Assembly (NCBI RefSeq): GCF_012396485.1
Contig: NZ_JAAXPO010000002.1
Location: 186,001-250,000, forward strand
Direction of reading: 5' to 3'
From: Leuconostoc holzapfelii
GTDB lineage: Bacteria; Bacillota; Bacilli; Lactobacillales; Lactobacillaceae
Length of the DNA: 64,000 bases
Below are positions 36,533 through 45,247 of the stretch, in pieces; the stretch's first letter is position 1, and the number at the start of each line of letters is the position of its first letter. Under the pieces are notes generated by a model, which worked only from the letters and a program-made list of their open reading frames with translations, had not been told where the DNA came from and made no database searches. The translations under genes were made by a program, and so were the position numbers.

Positions 36533-38440
36533 TTAATTGTTGATTATTGACTTCACTGACCGCAATGTCAATAAATAAAATGTGCCATATATTATTAAGA
36601 AGAAAAACAGACAAAGCAATAAAGATAACATTATGATATTGCCTGCTACCAATGTATCCATAAATAAATATTTATAGAAAATAAGCAACATACTACCATT
36701 TACAATCCCAATTAATACAGGAATAAGGAAAAGTATACCTGTTTCATATCCGAGAATCCGGTTAATCAATTTTTTACTATAACCTAGCTTACTTAGATAG
36801 CTATATTCTTCTTTATTTTCCATGATTTCTATGAGGCTTGTAAAGTATAGAATACTACCTGTACAAATAATAAAGAGTATGGATAGGAAAGTTATAAAGA
36901 TATAAGTCGCAATATTAGCAGTCTTTACTGTATATTCCCTACTATAACTACTGATAACATCAGGAACCATACTAAACTGATTGTAAAATGTTTCGCTTGA
37001 CCTAATAGAATTTCCATTAAAAGTCCTAATTGTTATTTCTTTTTCTGGAAAACGAGCACTAAGTTCAGCATATAATTTATCAGAAACAACCAGAGTCGTG
37101 ACACTTGTAGAAAAACTAAAAACATTATTCGTTGATACTTGTTTTACAGTAACATCATATGCATTTTCCAAATTAAAGGTTTTCCCGAGACTAATTTCTG
37201 TTGGATAATAATTTATTAACAATGGTAATGACTCACTACCTTCAATAGAATTTGTTCTCCCTTGAGCCTTCATTAACTCTTTATAATCACTGTAATTAAT
37301 TACATCAAAATAAGGAATTGTTTGCCCAGATTCTGTGATAGTCACTTCTGGGTTAGTGTTCAATCTCAATAGATCAACATCAACCAAGCTCACTTGGTCG
37401 TTCTCTAAAATATTTGTAACATTGACTTGACCATTTTCTGATTTAACATTATATTCTATGGCAGATGGAGTCAATCTCTCTATTCCATTAAGAGAATAAG
37501 CATAGAGCATTACCATAATTCCAGTAACTGAAACAGTTAATGTTAAAAGACCTCCCAAAACTGTTAATAATTTATTTTTTGTCGCAATACGATAGTTAAA
37601 TTTGGGATAGATGATATTAGAGAGAGGACGGTATAACCTTTTTTTATTTTCTTTTAACAAAAAAATTACAAAAGTCAATCCATATCTGATTGTAAAAATT
37701 GTTCCTAAAATAACTAAGATAATTATTGATAGAGAAATCGGTACCATCCCTATGCTTAATAGCATATTTCGTGTAGATGAAAACACTGTCGCCAAACATA
37801 AAATATATGACAATAGCAATGCAGTAATAGCAATAATAGCTCTGACTTTTCTTATCCTGATTTTTTTCTCAGCCTTTCTTGAGAAATTAACAAATTCAAT
37901 CAAAGACTGTTTACTAATGATAAGTCCATTTGTGATGAAATTAATCAGAAAAACTACAACTAATATTCCTAAAGACTTTATAAACTCATTAACTGTAATA
38001 AACCAATGAACTTCCATTGTTAAATCCAATAGATGAGTAATTACCAGTACAGCTAAAAAATATAAAGTCGGTCCCAACAATAAACTTACCAAGTAACTCA
38101 AAACTAGAATAACAAGATTTTCTAAAGTCAGTAATTTTGTTAATTCTCTTTTTGAAAAACCTAGTATTGCTAAGACTCCAAGCTCTTGACTACGTTTTTT
38201 AACAAAGAAATTATTGAAATAAATTAAGAATACCACCAAAAATACAATCAAAAAAACCAATGACCCATTAGCGATAACTAGAGCTTGACCACTATCCCCA
38301 ATTTTTTCCGCAATGATTTTATCTGAGATAAAATTTAGAAAAGCTATAAAAACACTTAATAAACCGATCGTAGCTAGAAAATAGATACGATATAACGAAA
38401 AATTTTTTTTAATGTTAGATTTTGTAATTGACCAAATCAT
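36533..38440 (-). CDS. salY: ABC transporter permease, BceB-like immunity protein (SalY-like)
   Basis: Protein of 635 residues with about ten membrane helices. The FtsX/BceB pattern is clear: an N-terminal helix, a block of helices to about residue 320, a large extracellular domain (about 325-525), and three C-terminal helices. VKKRSQELGVLAILGFSK is the cytoplasmic loop typical of BceB permeases. Such permeases with a BceA ATPase confer resistance to lipid II-binding peptides. It starts 1 base after the salX stop. In S. pyogenes, SalY has been reported to matter for intracellular survival even where no lantibiotic is made. Confidence 0.87.
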   Translation of the reverse strand: MIWSITKSNIKKNFSLYRIYFLATIGLLSVFIAFLNFISDKIIAEKIGDSGQALVIANGSLVFLIVFLVVFLIYFNNFFVKKRSQELGVLAILGFSKRELTKLLTLENLVILVLSYLVSLLLGPTLYFLAVLVITHLLDLTMEVHWFITVNEFIKSLGILVVVFLINFITNGLIISKQSLIEFVNFSRKAEKKIRIRKVRAIIAITALLLSYILCLATVFSSTRNMLLSIGMVPISLSIIILVILGTIFTIRYGLTFVIFLLKENKKRLYRPLSNIIYPKFNYRIATKNKLLTVLGGLLTLTVSVTGIMVMLYAYSLNGIERLTPSAIEYNVKSENGQVNVTNILENDQVSLVDVDLLRLNTNPEVTITESGQTIPYFDVINYSDYKELMKAQGRTNSIEGSESLPLLINYYPTEISLGKTFNLENAYDVTVKQVSTNNVFSFSTSVTTLVVSDKLYAELSARFPEKEITIRTFNGNSIRSSETFYNQFSMVPDVISSYSREYTVKTANIATYIFITFLSILFIICTGSILYFTSLIEIMENKEEYSYLSKLGYSKKLINRILGYETGILFLIPVLIGIVNGSMLLIFYKYLFMDTLVAGNIIMLSLLLCLFFFLIIYGTFYLLTLRSVKSIINN

Positions 38441-38441
38441 A

Positions 38442-39179
38442 TTACTCTCCTCTATCGGATAAAGCTTGACTAATTACATCGTAAAACGACTCTCCACAAT
38501 CTTTTTTATCAATCTCCATGTGAAGTTTCCCATCTTTGAGGAGTATAACTCTGTCAGCATAAGAAGCTGATAAAACGTCATGAGTAACCATTAAAATAGT
38601 TACCTTTTCTGTTTTATTGATTTCACTCAAAATCCCCATTGTTCCTTCAGAAGATTTCAAGTCAAGTGCTCCAGTGGGTTCGTCAGCAAAAATAATCTCT
38701 GGTTCTTTAATGATTGCTCTGATAATACTGACCCTCTGTCTTTGACCTCCAGAAAGTTGATACGGATATTTCTTCAACTGTTCATATAAATTAAATCTTT
38801 TTGCATAGCTATTTATCAAATCATCAATCTTTGAAGAATCAACATTTTTTAGAGACAAAGCAACAGAAATATTCTCCCTAATGGTTAGACTGTCTAACAG
38901 CATATAATCTTGAAAAACAAAACCAATATCATTTTTTCTAAAATTAGTTGCCTCCTTATCAGAGAATGTGCTAATCTCTTTATCCGCACAATAAATATTC
39001 CCACTATCAATTTTATCAATAATTGAAGTAACATTTAAAAGCGTCGTTTTCCCACTACCGCTACGCCCCATGACAGCTACAAATTCTCCTTTTTCCACAA
39101 TCATATTGATATGGTCTAGAGCATAATTCAGTTGATTGGGATATTTTTTGCAAACATCTTTTAATACTAATTGTTTCAT
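38442..39179 (-). CDS. salX: ABC transporter ATPase, BceA-like immunity protein (SalX-like)
   Basis: Protein of 245 residues with Walker A GRSGSGKTTLLN, Q-loop FVFQDYMLL, signature LSGGQRQRVSI, Walker B EIIFADEPTGALD and H-loop MVTHD. It belongs to the MacB/BceA group that pairs with FtsX-like permeases. Its ATG overlaps, as ATGA, the stop of a residual frame that looks like the end of a LanT gene, which shows it was originally coupled to a transporter gene. It works with salY, most likely in self-immunity or detoxification. Confidence 0.9.
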   Translation of the reverse strand: MKQLVLKDVCKKYPNQLNYALDHINMIVEKGEFVAVMGRSGSGKTTLLNVTSIIDKIDSGNIYCADKEISTFSDKEATNFRKNDIGFVFQDYMLLDSLTIRENISVALSLKNVDSSKIDDLINSYAKRFNLYEQLKKYPYQLSGGQRQRVSIIRAIIKEPEIIFADEPTGALDLKSSEGTMGILSEINKTEKVTILMVTHDVLSASYADRVILLKDGKLHMEIDKKDCGESFYDVISQALSDRGE

Positions 39180-39441
39180 TTTAGCTCTTCCTCCTGATAT
39201 TTATTCATATACGAGTCATATAAGTCACAATAATACTTATTATTTTTGTACAAAGAAACATTATAGTTTCAAATAACTGATTTTCAAACTCACTATAAAA
39301 TAACTTATGTGTCTTTTCCCTTAACAAATAAATATTTTCACTAATAGAAGTATCTAATATGTCGTAATCAAAAATTGAGTTAAAGTATTCGTAAAACTGA
39401 TGTTGCTGATATTCTAACTTTAATTCATTTCTTTTTATCAT
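39176..39441 (-). pseudogene. Deletion scar: start of salB (LanM) fused to end of salT (LanT)
   Basis: The ORF from ATG 39441 (AGGG upstream) reads MIKRNELKLEYQQHQFYEYF and continues to about ETIMFL, then soon stops at 39205. From about 39250 a different frame reads LYKNNKYYCDLYDSYMNKYQ followed by EEELK and a stop overlapping salX. The YYxDLY tail is typical of the C-terminus of peptidase-containing ABC exporters of the LanT type. The simplest explanation is a deletion of several kilobases that removed most of the lanthionine synthetase gene and nearly all of the exporter gene. Assignment of the N-terminal part to LanM rests on position; I cannot align it. It could instead be an unrelated small ORF. 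Confidence 0.6.
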
Positions 39442-39524
39442 ATTTATCCCTACCATCGCTAAAAAATCCTGCCTAGACTAAGTCTAAACAGGAAATTTTA
39501 GTCTGCTCATCCAGATTGTTTTAA

Positions 39525-39671
39525 TTAACAACAAACGAATACTGAGTTCGGACAGTCATCAGTAATAGTTGCAAACCAACCTGAATCTTTTTTACCACCA
39601 GCTACTTCCATAAGTTCTTTTTCAGAAACTTCTTCAATAGCATTATTCAAAACATCTTTTGAGTTTTTCAT
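39525..39671 (-). CDS. salA: Salivaricin A-type lantibiotic prepeptide
   Basis: Peptide of 48 residues missing from longer ORF lists. The leader MKNSKDVLNNAIEEVSEKEL is followed by MEVAGG, a double-glycine cleavage site, and a 22-residue core that begins KKDSGWFAT and ends DDCPNSVFVCC. From memory this is nearly identical to streptococcal salivaricin A: leader differs by one Val/Ile, and the core matches the S. pyogenes SalA1 form except Asp for Gly at core position 3. Three Cys and Ser/Thr residues allow the known lanthionine rings; the TxTDDC stretch is the lipid II-binding ring motif. AAGGAG lies 10 bases before ATG 39671; an in-frame ATG at 39680 would give 51 residues but touches the Shine-Dalgarno. 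No modification enzyme gene is present. Confidence 0.93.
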   Translation of the reverse strand: MKNSKDVLNNAIEEVSEKELMEVAGGKKDSGWFATITDDCPNSVFVCC

Positions 39672-40049
39672 GATAATCATTCTCCTTTCTGTTAGTATGT
39701 AGTAAATATTTTTACACTCTTATCATAAACAATCCGTCTTTATTTTTAATGAGTAAAAAGTGCAAAAATTGTTTTTTTAATATTTTCTATTAATACATTT
39801 AAAATGTAAAATAAAATGTCGCTTTATAAAAAGTAGTCCTCTCATATAATAAATAAATTTCATTATTTACAACTATCTTACAATTCAATCTCTCCTCATT
39901 ATAAAATTAATCCTTTATCGGAAATAGCTTACTTTATTTGCTTAATTATATAATAAGTATTTAGCGCAAAAGCCAACATTAAATATAGTTGAAAAACAAT
40001 CAAAAAAGTCTTGGCAAAAATTGCTAAGACTCAAATAACTATTTATAGA
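39672..40049 (-). other. AT-rich region upstream of salA
   Basis: No gene. It should contain the SalR-dependent salA promoter; GATAAGAGTGTAAAAAT and CATACT-like boxes occur at 39700-39740, but no convincing -35/-10 pair could be fixed. It ends at a terminator hairpin and the left end of the IS30-like element. Base composition is far more AT-rich than the ribosomal genes. Confidence 0.35.
40007..40031 (-). terminator. Terminator between the IS30-like element and salA
   Basis: AGTCTTAGCA/TGCCAAGACT (minus strand, one G-U pair) followed by six T. It would insulate sal genes from transposase transcription. Confidence 0.75.
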
Positions 40050-41087
40050 TTTGGCAGATTGCAAGAATCATCCGAACACCACCTGTTGCTGAAAAACTTT
40101 TCGTGGTGATTGCCAGTTGAGCGTTTTCATTGGTCTAGCATTAATCCAATGGTTGATGTGATCTAATTCTTTGGCGCTCACTGTTTCTATTTTTCGTTCT
40201 TTTGGTATAAAACGCCGAACATATCGATTCAGTACTTCATTACTGCCACGTTCTTCTGGTGAGTATGGGTGCGCAAAATACAGCGGTATGCCTAGCACTT
40301 CCTCAACTTCATCATATTTTGCAAACTCTCTAACGTGATCAACTGTAATTGATTTAGCATTTTTGATGCCCTTGAAAAACCTAATAATAGCCGGTGTCAC
40401 TGCTTGACTATTGCGACCACTGACATGCCTCACGATATGTGGTCGGCTCAACCGTTCTGTGATGGTCACTAAAACAGCGCCACGTGTTTTACCAGATTGC
40501 ATGGTGTCTACTTCAAAATGACCAAATTCTTGTCTTAATTGGACAGTTTTTGGTCGTTTTTCAATTGAACGGCCATGGGCAAAAACACGTCTACGGCCAT
40601 CAGATTGACGTTTACGTCGAATACCTTTATCAGGTAAATCTGATACCTTAACTTTAAGCAAACCATGGTTAATCCAGTTATAGACTGTCTTGAAAGCAAT
40701 ACCCAATACATGAGCAGCCGTTTCTGGTGACCGCTTCAAAATACCAATGTGATGGTTCAAAAAAACTGATATTTCAGGTGTTAAGGACAGATGGCGACCG
40801 TGTTTGTGCTGATTACACTGGGCTAAATGATGAGCTTGTTACGCATCGTATGGTTTAATCCGATTTAACTCGTAGGTAATGGTTGCAGGAAAACGCTTTA
40901 AGAAACGGGCGATTTCACGGATTGAGTGATTAAGTTTGGTCATGGTTTCAATGACAGAACGTTCGTGAGATGATAAACTAGAAGACATAAGCTGCAGATC
41001 CTTTATGGTTGATTTTAGACAATTACCATTAAAGTCTCTGCAGCTTTTTTATGCCAGGTGTTCGGTTTAATTTTACAATCTACCAAA
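40050..41087 (-). mobile_element. IS30-family insertion sequence
   Basis: About 1.04 kb bounded by imperfect inverted repeats of about 30 bases: TTTGGCAGATTGCAAGAA at the left against TTTGGTAGATTGTAAAAT (reverse complement of the right end), both leading to CCGAACACC. The single transposase frame is on the minus strand. No clear target duplication flanks the ends, so the copy may be old or rearranged. It sits at the salA side of the island. Confidence 0.88.
40068..40988 (-). pseudogene. IS30 transposase with in-frame stop
   Basis: The frame from ATG 40988 would encode 306 residues. The N-terminal HTH part (SSHERSVIETMTKLNHSIRE, then EIARFLKRFPATITYELNR) runs to codon 50, a TAA at 40839-40841 in PYDA-stop-QAHHLAQ; the frame then continues uninterrupted, including an internal ATG at 40760. 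DDE residues are present: Asp in HFEVDTM, Asp in SITVDHVREFA, Glu in ERGSNEVLNR. A single base change explains the stop. Probably inactive, unless read through or complemented by another copy. Confidence 0.88.
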
Positions 41088-41723
41088 TATATGTTCTCAA
41101 AAATAATATAAAATAGTTGCTCATAAAATGTTCTTTTTCCAAAAAATAGAAATTGAAAATTTTATCATATTCATAGGAATAAAATAATTATGAACAATGA
41201 TTTCCACTAATCCTTGATTTCATATACATATATTACTTATGACATTTTAAAACTAATATACTGTAGTCTTTAAAAAAATTACAATATAAGTATTAAAAAA
41301 TAATACTTTGTCATTTAAAACATCCAGTGATAAATTATTTAAATTAACACACGAAGTGATTGTCCGTTATTTAGTTTTAAAAATTTTAAAGAAGAACCGT
41401 ACAGATAAAATTATATCTATTTTTTAAAACTATTTTCAGGTTCACAATAATATAGTATTTAAAGTATTAATGGCTAATTGTTCCATCGAAAATATTTCTT
41501 AGTAATATCTTCGATTAGCTACTTCCTCTATCTTTTTGCAATAATTATTCTAATAATAGCAATGATTCTTTATTTGAAAAGTTAGATACATTGACTTAAC
41601 ACCACAAAAAAAGCACCAGCAAAATGCTGATGCTTTTTAAATTGCTAGATTTGCTCTAACATTAATGAGCGATCCCACCAATTGCCACCACAGAATAGCA
41701 ACAACCCTTGTGGAAAAAGAAGA
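41088..41723. other. AT-rich intergenic stretch, no gene recognised
   Basis: About 510 very AT-rich bases between the IS element and the rpsI terminator, then the rpsI 3' region. Stops are frequent in all frames and no coherent protein is seen. Its composition matches the sal island rather than the host, so it is probably decayed foreign DNA. The terminator at 41606-41638 marks the right boundary of the host backbone. Confidence 0.45.
41606..41638 (-). terminator. Terminator of rplM-rpsI
   Basis: On the minus strand AAGCATCAGCA/TGCTGGTGCTT followed by a run of T; pairing allows one G-U. Confidence 0.85.
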
Positions 41724-42119
41724 TTAACGCTTTGAGAATTGTGAAGCCTTACGAGCCTTCTTCAAACCTGGCTTCTTACGTTCCTTCATACGTGAGTCAC
41801 GAGTCAACAAACCTGCTGCCTTCAAAACTGCACGGAAATCAGGATCGACTGTCAACAAAGCACGGGCGATACCGTGACGTGTTGCACCAGCTTGACCAGA
41901 ATATCCACCACCAACAACGTTAACCAAAACATCGTAGTTTCCCAATGTTTCAGTTGCGTTAAATGGTTGCAAAACAACTTCACGCAAGTTAGCGAAAGGA
42001 ATATATTCTTCGATTGACTTGCCGTTCATTGTGATTTGGCCATTACCTGGAACCAAACGCACACGAGCAACTGAGTTCTTACGACGGCCTGTGCCGGCAT
42101 ATTGTACTGCTGTAGCCAT
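41724..42119 (-). CDS. rpsI: 30S ribosomal protein S9
   Basis: Protein of 131 residues: [14 protein letters not shown] at the N-terminus, [19 protein letters not shown] in the middle, and the basic tail ending QFSKR, which reaches the P-site tRNA. It follows rplM by 18 bases in the usual pair. It is the last host gene before the sal island. Confidence 0.98.
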   Translation of the reverse strand: MATAVQYAGTGRRKNSVARVRLVPGNGQITMNGKSIEEYIPFANLREVVLQPFNATETLGNYDVLVNVVGGGYSGQAGATRHGIARALLTVDPDFRAVLKAAGLLTRDSRMKERKKPGLKKARKASQFSKR

Positions 42120-42137
42120 AATTTAGATTCTCCTTTC

Positions 42138-42581
42138 TTAAACCAACTTGTCGATGTTCAATACTTCAGGTTGTTGTGCTGCGTGAGCATGTTCTGCACC
42201 AGCATAAACGTGCAAGTTCAAGCCTTGCTTACGACCCAAAGTGTTCTTTGGCAACATACCGTGGATTGACAATTCAAGCAACTTTTCAGGGTTGAATTCA
42301 CGATAGTTTCCAGCTGTGCGAGCCTTCAAACCACCTGGGTGGTTTGAGTGGTGGTAATAAACCTTATCAGTGGCCTTCTTACCAGTCAACTTAACTTCGG
42401 CTGCATTGATGATGATTACATGGTCACCCATGTCAACGTTTGGTGTAAACGTTGGCTTGTTCTTACCACGCAAAATTGAAGCAACTACTGTTGACAAACG
42501 TCCCAAAACGACCTCTTTGGCATCAATAATATACCACTTCTTTTCGATTTCACCTGGTTTTGCTAAAAATGTTGTACGCAT
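42138..42581 (-). CDS. rplM: 50S ribosomal protein L13
   Basis: Protein of 147 residues with the L13 signature [20 protein letters not shown] region and [16 protein letters not shown]. It heads rplM-rpsI and is preceded by a strong promoter and a leader that folds like the L13 autoregulatory leader, so L13 probably represses its own operon. Confidence 0.98.
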   Translation of the reverse strand: MRTTFLAKPGEIEKKWYIIDAKEVVLGRLSTVVASILRGKNKPTFTPNVDMGDHVIIINAAEVKLTGKKATDKVYYHHSNHPGGLKARTAGNYREFNPEKLLELSIHGMLPKNTLGRKQGLNLHVYAGAEHAHAAQQPEVLNIDKLV

Positions 42582-42601
42582 GTGTGCGCTCCTTTGATTA
42601 G

Positions 42602-42673
42602 TTGTTTACAAACGCGGCCGTTCCTTGCCACGCAATTACAATAAGTTTCCGGGGCTTATCGTGAGGTAAACAA
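42602..42673 (-). promoter_or_regulatory. L13-type ribosomal protein leader
   Basis: Minus-strand RNA folds into a closing stem TTGTTTAC/GTAAACAA enclosing two hairpins: CGATAAG/CTTATTG (one G-U) and CGTGGC/GCCGCG (one G-U). This is the arrangement expected of the Firmicute L13 leader that binds free L13. Agreement with the published consensus was judged by eye only. Confidence 0.6.
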
Positions 42674-42684
42674 TACCGTGTATT

Positions 42685-42713
42685 ATCTTACCTAAAATTA
42701 TCCGTATTGTCAA
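42685..42713 (-). promoter_or_regulatory. Promoter of rplM-rpsI
   Basis: Minus strand TTGACA (42708-42713), a 17-base spacer, TAAGAT (42685-42690); directly upstream of the leader. Confidence 0.85.
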
Positions 42714-42775
42714 TGGTTTTTGGCTAAATTCTATGCCCAATAACCACGGTGCCACCAGACATCCCCGTCAAAGCC

Positions 42776-43561
42776 TTATTTTATTTCTTCAGTGCTATCA
42801 TAATAAATTTCTTCAAGATATAACCCACTGGCTGGCGCGGTAAAGCGCGCTTGTTCACGATCCTTAACAGCAATCAGTCGGACAATGTCATGCACGTCGC
42901 GTCGACCATTACCAATTTCTAGTAACACCCCGACCATAATCCGAATTTGATTATACAAAAAGGCATTGCCTTCAAATATGAAAACCAACTCTTGTGCTTC
43001 TGGCTTCACTATCACATCGGCCCGTGTGATGGTCCGCACAGTCGTTGCCGTTTGGTTCCCTGAAGCAGCAAAGCTAGCAAAATCATGCTCCCCGAGTAAA
43101 TCCGGCAAAGCCGTTTGAATACGGGCGACATCTAAGCGCCATTGGAAATGGCCCGTGTAGTGGCGTTTAAAAGGATCCGTAAAATCTTGGGTTGATACAC
43201 GGTAGCTGTAGCGCTTGGCATGTGTGTTAAAGCGCGCATGAAAATCATCCGCTACTTTTGTTACTTGCTTGATCATGATATCTCTAGGCAACAACGTATT
43301 TAAGCCCTTTCGCACACCTTCCGGCTGGATATCAAAAGGTAAATCAAAATGAACAACTTGACCAAAAGCATGGACACCCGTGTCCGTCCGCGAAGCACCG
43401 ACAACCTTAATGGCTGGCGTTGGCTGCTTAGCCATTTGGTTGACCGCACGGTTCAACTCCCCTTGCACGGTCCGTTGGCGCTCAACGCCATTTTTTGTTT
43501 GCACTTGGAATCCAAAAAATTCCGAGCCGTCATAAGCAACGACTGCTTTATATCGTGGCAT
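42776..43561 (-). CDS. truA: tRNA pseudouridine synthase A
   Basis: Protein of 261 residues modifying uridines 38-40 of the tRNA anticodon stem. The catalytic Asp is in ASRTDTGVHAFGQ near residue 60; YRVSTQDFTDPF and FLYNQIRIMVG are further conserved blocks. Last gene of ecfA1-ecfA2-ecfT-truA, 35 bases after ecfT, the usual Lactobacillales arrangement. Confidence 0.96.
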   Translation of the reverse strand: MPRYKAVVAYDGSEFFGFQVQTKNGVERQRTVQGELNRAVNQMAKQPTPAIKVVGASRTDTGVHAFGQVVHFDLPFDIQPEGVRKGLNTLLPRDIMIKQVTKVADDFHARFNTHAKRYSYRVSTQDFTDPFKRHYTGHFQWRLDVARIQTALPDLLGEHDFASFAASGNQTATTVRTITRADVIVKPEAQELVFIFEGNAFLYNQIRIMVGVLLEIGNGRRDVHDIVRLIAVKDREQARFTAPASGLYLEEIYYDSTEEIK

Positions 43562-43596
43562 AATCTCCCACTCTCATTTTATTTGATTGCCTGTGA

Positions 43597-44397
43597 TTAA
43601 AACAGGCGCTTGGTCACAACAAAAACGACCACAAAAACGAATAAGCCGGCGAAAGCTAACCCATCATTTTTTTCATAATGTAGCACGCGATATTTCGTCC
43701 GTTGCACGGCATCACGAAAACCCCGCACTTCCATGGCATTAGCCAGGTCTAAGGCGCGTTGTAATGCGCCAACGAACAAGGGAATCAGTAAGGGAATAAT
43801 CGCTTTGGCCCGCTTAACGGGGCCACCGGTTGAAAAGCCCATTCCCCGTGATTTCTGCGCGTTCATGATCTTTTGCGTCTCATCCATGAGCAAGGGCACA
43901 AAGCGCAGCGCAATGGAGAGCATCAGTGCTAATTCGGCCACCGGCACCTTAATCTTTTTCAACGGTCCCAGTAACATTTCCAAGGCATTGGCGATACTTG
44001 TTGGCGGCGTCGTCAGGGTCAGGATAGTTGACATCAAAATGATTAAAACAAACCGAATCATAACGTAGATCGCATTAATGAGACCAGGGGTTGTAATGAC
44101 CACTGGCCCTAACCGGTAAAGTACTGGTGTGCCTGGTGTGAAAGCCAGTTGTAAAACAACTGTGAACAAAATCAACCAAAAAATCGGCTTCAATCCGTCC
44201 CAATACAACTTAAAAGGTTGCCCGGTCAGACGAATTAAGCCCAACACAAAAATCGCCGTCCAAGCATAACTCGCCCAACTATTCGCCCACAACATGACCA
44301 AAATGTATAAGAACGTCCCAATCATTTTCGTTCGTGGGTCCAATCGGTGAATGAATGAATCCCCAGGCACAAAGCGCCCAATCATAATATTATTCAT
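43597..44397 (-). CDS. ecfT: ECF transporter transmembrane subunit EcfT
   Basis: Protein of 266 residues with about five to six membrane helices and the two cytoplasmic coupling motifs: an Ala-Arg-Gly-like [10 protein letters not shown] segment and the later [12 protein letters not shown]. EcfT links the two ATPases to exchangeable vitamin- and metal-binding S components encoded elsewhere. Overlaps ecfA2 by 8 bases. Confidence 0.95.
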   Translation of the reverse strand: MNNIMIGRFVPGDSFIHRLDPRTKMIGTFLYILVMLWANSWASYAWTAIFVLGLIRLTGQPFKLYWDGLKPIFWLILFTVVLQLAFTPGTPVLYRLGPVVITTPGLINAIYVMIRFVLIILMSTILTLTTPPTSIANALEMLLGPLKKIKVPVAELALMLSIALRFVPLLMDETQKIMNAQKSRGMGFSTGGPVKRAKAIIPLLIPLFVGALQRALDLANAMEVRGFRDAVQRTKYRVLHYEKNDGLAFAGLFVFVVVFVVTKRLF

Positions 44398-45247
44398 GCC
44401 CCACCTCCGTATTAATGGCGGTGGCGAGCTGGGTGAGCGTCAACGGCCGCTCTGGTAATTTCATCCCCGCAGCCGTGAGCTTTTCGGCGAACTGACCCGC
44501 TTTTGGCAAGTCCAGTTTCATCTTTTTAAACCAGTCTAAGTCACGATTAAACAAGACTGCCGGCGTGTCTTTAGCTACCACACGGCCGTCATGCATGACA
44601 ACCACTTGGTCTGCCACGGCGACCACATGATCCATATGATGCGAAATGAAAACGACTGTCTTGCCTAATGATTTGAGTTCTAAAACCAATTGTAGTAACT
44701 CAGCTTGACCTTTAGGGTCTAAGCCAGCCGCTGGTTCGTCCAAAACGACAACACTCGGATCGCTGGCAAGCGTCCCTGCCATCGCCACCCGTCGCATCTG
44801 CCCACCGGACAATTCAAAGGGCGACTTTTGCCACAAGGCTTCCGCCACGCCAACTCGGCGTAACGCTGTTTCAGCAGCTGCTTGTGCGGCCACCTTATCT
44901 GCGCCAAAATTCAGCGGTGCATACATGACATCTTCTAGGACCGAATTGGCAAATAACTGATTTTCTGGAAACTGAAAAACAATACCAACCTTTTGTCGAA
45001 GTTGCATCAGCTGCTTTTCTTTCGTACGCGCCGTTAATTCAAAATCATCAACGACCACCCGCCCCTGTGTGGGTTTCAACAGACCATTAATATGCTGGAC
45101 CAGGGTGGACTTTCCAGAACCCGTCTGTCCAACAATTGCCGTCACCTGCCCCGATGGCATATTGACGGTGACATCATGCAAGATCGCATGCGCCAGCGTT
45201 GTACCAGCACCATAGCTAAAATTTACTTTTTCAAACGTGATAGCCAC
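44390..45247 (-). CDS. ecfA2: ECF transporter ATPase EcfA2
   Basis: Protein of 285 residues with Walker [14 protein letters not shown]-loop [10 protein letters not shown], signature [13 protein letters not shown], Walker [13 protein letters not shown] and H-loop [13 protein letters not shown] and FPENQ are typical of the second ECF ATPase. Overlaps ecfA1 by 25 bases and ecfT by 8. Confidence 0.95.
   Translation of the reverse strand: MAITFEKVNFSYGAGTTLAHAILHDVTVNMPSGQVTAIVGQTGSGKSTLVQHINGLLKPTQGRVVVDDFELTARTKEKQLMQLRQKVGIVFQFPENQLFANSVLEDVMYAPLNFGADKVAAQAAAETALRRVGVAEALWQKSPFELSGGQMRRVAMAGTLASDPSVVVLDEPAAGLDPKGQAELLQLVLELKSLGKTVVFISHHMDHVVAVADQVVVMHDGRVVAKDTPAVLFNRDLDWFKKMKLDLPKAGQFAEKLTAAGMKLPERPLTLTQLATAINTEVGHE

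Noticed and set aside
39205-39456. Independent immunity peptide gene (LanI-like) next to salA
   Set aside because: Considered because of position and size, but the exporter-like tail in the second frame and the ATGA overlap with salX fit a deletion scar better. Not fully excluded.
41088-41600. CRISPR or tandem repeat array in the AT-rich stretch
   Set aside because: No regularly spaced repeats; only low-complexity A/T similarity.
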